64,000 nucleotides of DNA, from assembly GCF_001579845.1 (NCBI RefSeq), contig NZ_CP007440.1:4920029-4984028 (forward strand), given 5' to 3'. This document shows, piece by piece, positions 58,860 through 64,000 of this stretch. Each line of letters begins with the position of its first letter. Within the stretch, counting starts at the first letter, position 1. The position numbers and the translations under genes are program-made. Under the pieces are notes generated by a model. The model searched no databases. It was given only the letters and a program-made list of their open reading frames with translations, and was not told the DNA's origin. Source of the DNA: Rhodoplanes sp. Z2-YC6860 (GTDB lineage: Bacteria > Pseudomonadota > Alphaproteobacteria > Rhizobiales > Xanthobacteraceae).

Positions 58860-59196
58860 TGGTGCGGGCGGCCGGACTTGAACCGGCACAGCTCTTTCGA
58901 GCCTAGGGATTTTCGTACCCGCTACGGCTTTCGCCGCCTGGGCTTGGCATGTTCAGCCGAAGCCCTGTTTGGGGTCTGGACTATACCTTCACCGTGACGC
59001 ACTCGCGCGCTTTAGGTGCTGCCCGTCTAGTCTCTACACCTTCATGCCGGCCGCGCGACAATCGTTCGGCTGGCATGCTTGGCTCGGGATTGCCTGTCAC
59101 CGGTTTCCCCGAGTTTGAGCAGTTCTGCATCCAGGGTTTCCCCGGGAGCACTCAAGTCTTCAAGTCCCTTGCGTCTACCAATTTCGCCACGCCCGC
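58860..59196 (-). tRNA. tRNA-Leu(UAA), interrupted by a group I intron
   Basis: Exon 1 is 59196-59162 (35 nt) and exon 2 is 58913-58860 (54 nt including encoded CCA). Acceptor arms GCGGGCG and CGCCCGC pair. The spliced anticodon arm is AGGGA-CTTAAAA-TCCCT with anticodon TAA. A leucine-type long variable arm (GGCTC-GAAA-GAGCT) and T arm GCCGG-TTCAAGT-CCGGC are complete. Without splicing, no 7-nt anticodon loop can form. The intron splits the anticodon between U34 and A35, the same position as in cyanobacterial and plastid tRNA-Leu(UAA). Confidence 0.93.
58914..59161 (-). ncRNA. Group I self-splicing intron in tRNA-Leu(UAA)
   Basis: A 248-nt intron without an open reading frame. Exon 1 ends in U and the intron ends in G, as group I splicing requires. 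P1 can form between exon ACUU and intron GAGU with a terminal U-G. Core elements: P is AAACTCGGGGAAACC (59116-59102), Q is AATCCCGAGCCAAGC (59091-59077), R is GGTGTAGAGACTAGACGG (59040-59023), S is AAGGTATAGTCC (58989-58978). P4 pairs CTCGGG with CCCGAG and P7 pairs GACTA with TAGTC. A GGCGAAAGCC hairpin near the 3' end fits P9 with a GAAA loop. The layout fits subgroup IC3. Confidence 0.92.
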
Positions 59197-59313
59197 GAAT
59201 GCCGATCTATAGCCTTGGCGCACGTCCGACGCCAACACGCTGCATCCCGTTATTCAGCAGCAAAATGGCCGGCTCGAAGGCCGGCCATTGCAATCCTCGC
59301 CATCCCGATCGGA

Positions 59314-59760
59314 TCAGGCCTTGCCGGTATGGCCCCAGACCTCGTCCCAGATCTTGCCGGTCGGATCGGTGACGCGGCCGTCCTTCTCGTAAAATTTGTT
59401 CGGCACCTGGAAGATCGCCAGCATCAGGCCACCGTCCGGGCACCAGGCCGAATGGCGACTGCCCGGCTCGCGCCAGACGAACTCACCCTTCTTGGCCTCA
59501 AGGCCCTCAACCGGGCCTTCCTTGTCGACCAGGCGCCCTTCGAGCACATAGGTCTGCTCGATGTTGACGTGCTCATGGTCCGGCAGAACGGCGCCCGGCG
59601 CAAAGCGCATCAGCGCGGTCATCAGGCCGGTCTTCTCGTCCATCAGCAGGGTCTTTACTTCGCAGCCCGGAAAGCGCGTCGGCTTCCAGTCCATGTCGGC
59701 GGGCTTCACCACGTGCGAGTGCTCGTCGGCGGTGATGTGTTTCGGCGTGACGGCGTCCAT
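59314..59760 (-). CDS. Cupin-domain protein (ChrR-type)
   Basis: A 148-residue single-cupin protein. Metal-binding residues are in GAVLPDHEHVNIEQTYVLEG (two His, one Glu) and EPGSRHSAWCPDGGLM (His). It opens SHVVKPADMDWKPTRFPGCE and KTLLMDEKTGLMTALMRFAP, similar to the anti-sigma factor ChrR cupin and to acetylacetone-cleaving-type cupins. No sigma factor is adjacent, so a small dioxygenase or stress role is possible. GGAGGATCG precedes the ATG. Confidence 0.9.
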   Translation of the reverse strand: MDAVTPKHITADEHSHVVKPADMDWKPTRFPGCEVKTLLMDEKTGLMTALMRFAPGAVLPDHEHVNIEQTYVLEGRLVDKEGPVEGLEAKKGEFVWREPGSRHSAWCPDGGLMLAIFQVPNKFYEKDGRVTDPTGKIWDEVWGHTGKA

Positions 59761-59867
59761 GACGATCCTCCGTGCTTTCGGCGCAGAACTTCGGGTCTCC
59801 CCGCCATCATAGCGGAGAGCAGCAGGCCGCCGCTAGGTCGTGTATGCATAGCGGCCGTAGGTGTTTC

Positions 59868-60827
59868 ATGGAGCTCCCACCCCCATTGCGGCAGGCCGTC
59901 GACCGCGCGCTGACCGGTGTCGCGTTGGCCGATCTCGCCGACGCCGCGGCGGAACTGTCACGCCGCTATCGCGCAGAGCGGCGCGATGGTTCGCTTCACG
60001 TCGCAAGCCGCCGGGATGCGCTCGCCTACCTCGCCGTGCGACTGCCTGCGACCTACGCAGCGGTACGCTCGGCTTTTTCTGCCATCGCCGAGGCACGACC
60101 GGAGTTTTCGCCCAAAACCATGCTCGATATCGGCGCAGGCCCCGGCACCGCACTTTGGGCCGCAACCGATTGCTGGGCTCTCACCGACGCGCTGCTTCTG
60201 GAAGCAAGTCCGGTGTTTCGCAACTGCGGCGAACAGCTCGCAGCCGCGGCCGACCTGCCATCCGTCTCGTGGCGCAACGCGGACATTGCGAAAGACAAAA
60301 TCGACGACGCGCCACGCGATCTCGTCACGCTGGCTTATGTTCTGAACGAACTTGATCCGGACAAACGGCCGCAAGTTCTACAGCGGCTCTGGCAGTTGAC
60401 CGCCGACACGCTCGTCATCGTCGAGCCCGGCACGCCGGCCGGCTGGCAGCGGATCGTCGCCGCGCGGCGGCAATTGCTTGAAGCGGGCGCACACGTCATC
60501 GCGCCCTGCCCTCATGCCCACGGCTGCCCGCTGCAGGCGCCCGACTGGTGTCATTTCGCCGAGCGCGTGGCGCGTTCGCGGCTGCATCGCCAGGCCAAAG
60601 GCGCCGAGGTGCCGTGGGAAGACGAGAAGTTCAGCTATGTGGCGCTGTCGCGAACGCCTGCACCCTCCGCGCGCCAGCGCGTCATTGCTCAGCCGCGCAA
60701 AGGCAGCGGCCGCGTCACGCTGAAGCTCTGCCGTCCTGACGGCTCGGCCAGCGAGCAACTGATCTCGCGCCGCGAAGGCGAACTGTACAAACGCGCTTCG
60801 CGTAGCGATTGGGGGTCCTCGCTATGA
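59868..60827 (+). CDS. Rsm22-like ribosome-associated methyltransferase-fold protein
   Basis: A 319-residue protein of the small-ribosomal-subunit Rsm22 family (mitochondrial METTL17). The SAM-type fold shows KTMLDIGAGPGTALWAATDC, then ALLLEASPVFRNCGEQLAAA and LVTLAYVLNELDPDKRPQVL. A cysteine cluster sits in VIAPCPHAHGCPLQAPDWCH, with a further Cys in LKLCRPDG. In mitochondrial homologues the equivalent cysteines hold a [4Fe-4S] cluster. Expected role: small-subunit assembly factor; catalytic methylation is uncertain. The ATG at 59868 follows TAGGTG. Confidence 0.85.
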   Translation: MELPPPLRQAVDRALTGVALADLADAAAELSRRYRAERRDGSLHVASRRDALAYLAVRLPATYAAVRSAFSAIAEARPEFSPKTMLDIGAGPGTALWAATDCWALTDALLLEASPVFRNCGEQLAAAADLPSVSWRNADIAKDKIDDAPRDLVTLAYVLNELDPDKRPQVLQRLWQLTADTLVIVEPGTPAGWQRIVAARRQLLEAGAHVIAPCPHAHGCPLQAPDWCHFAERVARSRLHRQAKGAEVPWEDEKFSYVALSRTPAPSARQRVIAQPRKGSGRVTLKLCRPDGSASEQLISRREGELYKRASRSDWGSSL

Positions 60828-60900
60828 GGTGCTCCGGCTTACAATGCTGCACAACGCAGCCATCTGCGGAGGGCCGCAACATGAAAGGCGAGCGACAGCA

Positions 60901-61335
60901 ATGAAGAAAGCGATGACCACCAAAAAGAGCGGCTCGAAGGAAGGCGCCGCGGCAGGCACTCCCTCCCAGCTGATCGATACGAGGATCAAGGAGCTCGGCG
61001 ACTGGCGCGGCGAGATGCTCGCCCGGGTTCGTGCGCTCATCAAGCAGGCCGATCCCGAAGTGGTCGAGGAGTGGAAGTGGCGCGGCGTTCCGGTGTGGGA
61101 GCACGCCGGCATCATCTGCACCGGCGAGACCTACAAGGCCGTCGTGAAGCTGACCTTCGCCAAGGGCGCATCGCTCGACGACCCTTCGCGACTGTTCAAC
61201 TCCAGCCTCGAAGGCAATACCCGGCGTGCCATCGACATTCACGAGGGCGACAAGATCGACGAGAAGGCGTTCAAGACGCTCGTTCGCGCCGCCGTGACGT
61301 TGAACGTGTCCAAACCCGCCCGGCGGAAAACCTAG
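60901..61335 (+). CDS. DUF1801 (YdhG/Fra-like) domain protein
   Basis: A 144-residue protein. A Lys-rich N-terminus (MKKAMTTKKSGSKEGAAAGT) precedes the DUF1801 fold: WRGEMLARVRALIKQADPEV, EEWKWRGVPVWEHAGIICTG and KAVVKLTFAKGASLDDPSRL. NSSLEGNTRRAIDIHEGDKI is typical near the end. The family is related to frataxin-like folds and has no settled role. Its 3' end overlaps the converging TTT gene by four bases. Confidence 0.88.
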   Translation: MKKAMTTKKSGSKEGAAAGTPSQLIDTRIKELGDWRGEMLARVRALIKQADPEVVEEWKWRGVPVWEHAGIICTGETYKAVVKLTFAKGASLDDPSRLFNSSLEGNTRRAIDIHEGDKIDEKAFKTLVRAAVTLNVSKPARRKT

Positions 61336-62306
61336 TTCTCCAGCTTGATCTTGGCCTTCTCGATCACTTCGCGGAACTTGCGGCTTTCCGCTTCGACGAA
61401 AGCCTTGAACTCGGCAGGACTGGTCTTGCGCGCGACGATGCCCTGATCGCTGAGCGTCTTCGCGGTCTTGGGCTCCGCCAGCGTCTTGTTGGTGACGGCG
61501 TTGATCTTGTCGATCACGTCGGCGGGCGTGCCGCCGGTCGCAAACAGCCCGAACCAGTTGAGCAGCTCGTAGCCTTTCAGCCCCGGCGCGCCGTCCTGCA
61601 AGGGCGCCACATCGGGAAGCTGCGGCATCCGATCGAGCGAGGTCACCGCGACCGCGCGGATCTTGCCCGACTGCATCAGGCCCTGCACCGTGGCCAGGCT
61701 TGAGAAGCTCATGGTCACGGCGCCGGTCGCCACGTCGGTCACCGCGGGTGCAGACCCGCGATAGGGCACGTGCAGCACGTTGGTTCCGGCCATGATGTTC
61801 ATGAGTTCGCCGGCAAGCTGCTGCGGATTGCCCACGCCCGACGAGGAGAACGACAGCTTGCCGGGATTGGCCTTGGCATACGCGATCAGTTCCTGCGGCG
61901 TGCGCACCGGCGTCGCTTCGGCCACCACCACGACGCAAGGCACGATGCCGACCAGCGCCACCGGCGCGAGTTCCTTCAGCGGATCGTAGGTCATCTTCTC
62001 TTTGTAGAGATGATGGCTGATCGCGATCTCGCCGGACGTTGCCATCAGAAGGGTGCGCCCGTCGGGCGCGGCCTTGGCCACGGTGCTGGCCGCAATCATG
62101 CCGGCGGCGCCGGTGCGGTTCTCGACGATGGTCGGCGCGCCGAACGCGTCTTTGATCGGATCGACCAAAAGCCTCGCCGAAACGTCAATGCCGCCGCCGG
62201 CGGGAAAGCCTGCAATGATCCGGATGGTCCGATCGGACTGCGCCAGCGCCGGCCCAGCGTACAGCGCGGCTCCTGCGCCCGTCACCATCGTGCGCCGTGT
62301 CAGCAT
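61332..62306 (-). CDS. TTT (TctC/Bug) substrate-binding protein
   Basis: A 324-residue periplasmic protein. MLTRRTMVTGAGAALYAGPA has a twin-arginine and a short hydrophobic stretch, so Tat export is possible. The mature start DRTIRIIAGFPAGGGIDVSA and IVENRTGAAGMIAASTVAKA are family blocks. VPYRGSAPAVTDVATGAVTM and LSDQGIVARKTSPAEFKAFV complete the two lobes. It is third in a run after the cinA-like and gpt genes; no TctAB is present. GGGAGGGTACG precedes the ATG. Confidence 0.92.
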   Translation of the reverse strand: MLTRRTMVTGAGAALYAGPALAQSDRTIRIIAGFPAGGGIDVSARLLVDPIKDAFGAPTIVENRTGAAGMIAASTVAKAAPDGRTLLMATSGEIAISHHLYKEKMTYDPLKELAPVALVGIVPCVVVVAEATPVRTPQELIAYAKANPGKLSFSSSGVGNPQQLAGELMNIMAGTNVLHVPYRGSAPAVTDVATGAVTMSFSSLATVQGLMQSGKIRAVAVTSLDRMPQLPDVAPLQDGAPGLKGYELLNWFGLFATGGTPADVIDKINAVTNKTLAEPKTAKTLSDQGIVARKTSPAEFKAFVEAESRKFREVIEKAKIKLEN

Positions 62307-62337
62307 CGTACCCTCCCGTGATCTTTGTTTCTTGTAT

Positions 62338-62844
62338 TTACGCGCCGCCCTCGCGGATCGGCGGCAGGAACGCGAGCCCCGTATCCCAGGGGAAGTAGAT
62401 CCAGGTGTCCTGCGACACCTCGGTGATGAACGTGTCGACCATCGGCCGGCCCATCGGCTTCGCATAGACGGTTGCGAAATGCGCCTCGGGCAGCAGTTCG
62501 CGAGCCACTTTCGCGGTCTTGCCGGTATCGACTAGGTCGTCGACGATCAGCACACCCTTGCCGCGGTTCGCCATGATGTCGGGCGCGACAGGCTTGATCA
62601 GCCGCAACTCGCCCTGCTTGGTGTATTCCTGATAGCTCTCGATACAGACTGTCTCGATCAGCCGCACGTTCAATTCACGCGCCACGATCGCGGCCGGCAC
62701 CAAGCCGCCGCGGGTGATGGCGACAATCGCGGTAAACGGCCCGGCGGCGTGAAGCCGCCAAGCGAGCGCGCGGGCGTCGCGGTGAAACTGGTCCCACGAC
62801 ACCGGAAATGCCTTGTCCGGGAAGGCTTGCGGTTGCGCCATCAT
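62338..62844 (-). CDS. gpt: Xanthine phosphoribosyltransferase (Gpt type)
   Basis: A 168-residue PRTase that salvages xanthine and guanine to nucleotides. The PRPP-binding motif is [40 protein letters not shown] and [20 protein letters not shown] are typical of Gpt, and YFPWDTG with [10 protein letters not shown] ends the protein as in family members. Two adjacent ATG codons (62844 and 62841) compete for the start. It lies 35 bases after the cinA-like gene on the same strand. Confidence 0.93.
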   Translation of the reverse strand: MMAQPQAFPDKAFPVSWDQFHRDARALAWRLHAAGPFTAIVAITRGGLVPAAIVARELNVRLIETVCIESYQEYTKQGELRLIKPVAPDIMANRGKGVLIVDDLVDTGKTAKVARELLPEAHFATVYAKPMGRPMVDTFITEVSQDTWIYFPWDTGLAFLPPIREGGA

Positions 62845-62879
62845 TGCCCCAGCCCCGCCATACGCTTCAGCATCATAGG

Positions 62880-63641
62880 CTAGGCGGTCTGCTTCAGCGT
62901 GGTGTGCACGCGCGCCAGCATGTCTTCCACTGCGGCCTTGGCGGCGGCGAGCTTCTGCGGATCGCGCGAACGCACTACAAGATTGGTGTTGGGCCGGCCG
63001 TCGTCCTGGAACGGGTAGCTGCCGATCATCACGTCCGGATGAGCCTTGGCGACCTCGCCCAACGGACCGCCGATGTCGCCCTCCCGGCAATTGGCGCGGA
63101 TCGTCTCGGACAGCATTTTCACGCCGGTCTTGAGCGTCGGCGCCACCTCGTCGAGCATGGCCTGCATGATCGAGGGCACGCCCGCCATCACATGCACATT
63201 GCCGATGCGAAAGCCCGGCGCCGCCGACACCTTGTTGAGAATGAGATCGGCGCCCTTGGGGATGCGCGCCATGCGCAGCCGCGCCTCGTTCAGGTCCTTC
63301 TCGGCGATGCGGGTGAGCAGCAGCGCGCGGGCGCGCGGGTCCACGTCGATCGAAACGCCGAACGCCTTGGCGACGCAGTCGGCCGTGATGTCGTCATGGG
63401 TCGGGCCGATGCCGCCGGTGGTGAACACGTAGGTGTAGCGGTGGCGCAGCGCGTTCAGCGCGTTGACGATCTCTTCCTCGATATCGGGCACCACGCGGAC
63501 CTCGCGCAGGTCGACGCCGATATTGGTCAGATATTCGGCGATGTAGCCGATGTTCTTGTCCTTGGTCCGGCCGGACAGGATTTCGTCGCCAATCACCAGG
63601 ATCGCCGCGGTGATGACGGCTGTGCCCGACGTGTCGTTCAT
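62880..63641 (-). CDS. CinA N-terminal/MoaB-type molybdopterin-binding domain protein
   Basis: A 253-residue protein of the competence/damage-inducible CinA N-terminal family. It shows [40 protein letters not shown] and [20 protein letters not shown], and [20 protein letters not shown]. The C-terminal deamidase half of full CinA is absent, so this is the short form common in alphaproteobacteria. In some bacteria the domain acts in NAD-related repair of pyrophosphates. GGGAGGTCAGAA precedes the ATG. It is divergent from the proteasome-like gene. Confidence 0.9.
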   Translation of the reverse strand: MNDTSGTAVITAAILVIGDEILSGRTKDKNIGYIAEYLTNIGVDLREVRVVPDIEEEIVNALNALRHRYTYVFTTGGIGPTHDDITADCVAKAFGVSIDVDPRARALLLTRIAEKDLNEARLRMARIPKGADLILNKVSAAPGFRIGNVHVMAGVPSIMQAMLDEVAPTLKTGVKMLSETIRANCREGDIGGPLGEVAKAHPDVMIGSYPFQDDGRPNTNLVVRSRDPQKLAAAKAAVEDMLARVHTTLKQTA

Positions 63642-63818
63642 TTCTGACCTCCCGCGGGCCTGGATTCGCGCTCGGCACCGCCTCAAAATCCTGTACCCCG
63701 GCAGCCGGGGCCGCTCAAGCGAGCGGACGGCCTCCAAACAGGCATTTTCTCTGGCTTTTGCGCCGTTGCCGAGCCCGCGCGGGCATCGCTATAACCGGTC
63801 CCCGGGCGGAGGACTTTC

Positions 63819-64000
63819 ATGACCTATTGCTGTGGCATCCTGGTGCGCGACGGACTCGTGATGGTCGCCGACACCCGCACCAATGCGGGCCTCGACAACA
63901 TTTCGACGTTCCGCAAGCTGCACGTGATCCGGGAGCCCGGCCAGCGGGTGATGGCGCTGTCGTCGTCCGGCAATCTGTCGATCAGCCAGTCGGTGATGGC
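63819..64000 (+). CDS. Anbu proteasome-type protease (partial, 5' part)
   Basis: The first 60 codons of an Anbu (bacterial proteasome-like) peptidase are visible and run off the window. MTYCCGILVRDGLVMVADTR begins with the Thr that becomes the N-terminal nucleophile after Met removal. TNAGLDNISTFRKLHVIREP and RVMALSSSGNLSISQSVM match the family. Anbu forms open ring assemblies; physiological substrates are unknown. A GGAGGAC site precedes the ATG. In many genomes it neighbours transglutaminase-like and peptidase genes, which would lie beyond the window. Confidence 0.85.
   Translation, partial: MTYCCGILVRDGLVMVADTRTNAGLDNISTFRKLHVIREPGQRVMALSSSGNLSISQSVM

Noticed and set aside
1-64000. CRISPR arrays, insertion sequences, prophage or rRNA genes
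   Set aside because: No regularly spaced direct repeats, transposase or integrase motifs, phage structural genes or rRNA segments were recognised anywhere in the window.

Overview
This window is 64 kb of GC-rich, gene-dense chromosome from an alphaproteobacterium. It most likely belongs to the order Hyphomicrobiales (Rhizobiales), near the Bradyrhizobium/Xanthobacteraceae group. This placement is inferred from several features: an H-NS protein of the rhizobial HvrA type, the neighbourhood hisI - folE - IscU-like - yidD - thrS, CtrA-type TTAA-N7-TTAA boxes, rhizobial families of unknown function (DUF3126, DUF2336, DUF6065), and three tripartite-tricarboxylate-transporter (TTT) binding proteins. 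I see no prophage, insertion sequence, CRISPR array or rRNA operon.

Layout. 0-5 kb: H-NS, small membrane and secreted proteins, GlcG/HbpS-type haem-binding protein, CutA. 5-11 kb: NAD kinase, secreted esterase, ALDH7-type aldehyde dehydrogenase, PRC-barrel protein, a MetE-like protein with a lysine-rich tail. 11-14.6 kb: receiver, histidine phosphotransfer and DUF2336 proteins, then a lytic transglycosylase. 14.6-17.7 kb: MaoC hydratase, TTT binding protein, CitE-like CoA-ester lyase. 17.8-26.6 kb: hisI, folE, IscU-like scaffold, yidD and thrS, interrupted by a FetAB-type ABC exporter, a secreted ClpP-fold protein and a Tat-type TTT binding protein. 26.7-29.7 kb: rRNA-type methyltransferases, DUF6065, GFA protein. 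29.7-38 kb: lipocalin-like/LysR divergent pair, NiCoT nickel transporter under a probable NikR operator, a large secreted protein, a GST-AHSA1-ArsR operon. 38-42 kb: nitroreductase, flavin reductase, CBS protein, rhomboid protease. 41.4-43.7 kb: PAS, PilZ and LapG-like cysteine peptidase. 43.8-50.6 kb: lipoprotein, gamma-carbonic anhydrase, membrane proteins, orphan radical SAM enzyme, tandem DUF3126, cysE, two alpha/beta hydrolases. 50.6-59 kb: membrane protein, zinc finger - FAD monooxygenase - core-MetE operon, lipoprotein, universal stress protein, chemoreceptor. 58.9-64 kb: split tRNA-Leu(UAA), cupin, Rsm22-type protein, DUF1801, TTT protein, gpt, cinA-type gene and the start of an Anbu proteasome-like gene.

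The most striking element is at 58860-59196. It is a tRNA-Leu(UAA) gene whose anticodon is split between U34 and A35 by a 248-nt group I intron. P, Q, R and S elements and P4 and P7 pairings are all readable in the sequence. Other points of interest are a 28-bp NikR-type operator before the nickel transporter, a perfect CtrA box, a tandem DUF3126 fusion, an orphan radical SAM enzyme, an Rsm22 homologue that keeps candidate Fe-S cysteines, and an IscU-like scaffold lacking its third cysteine.
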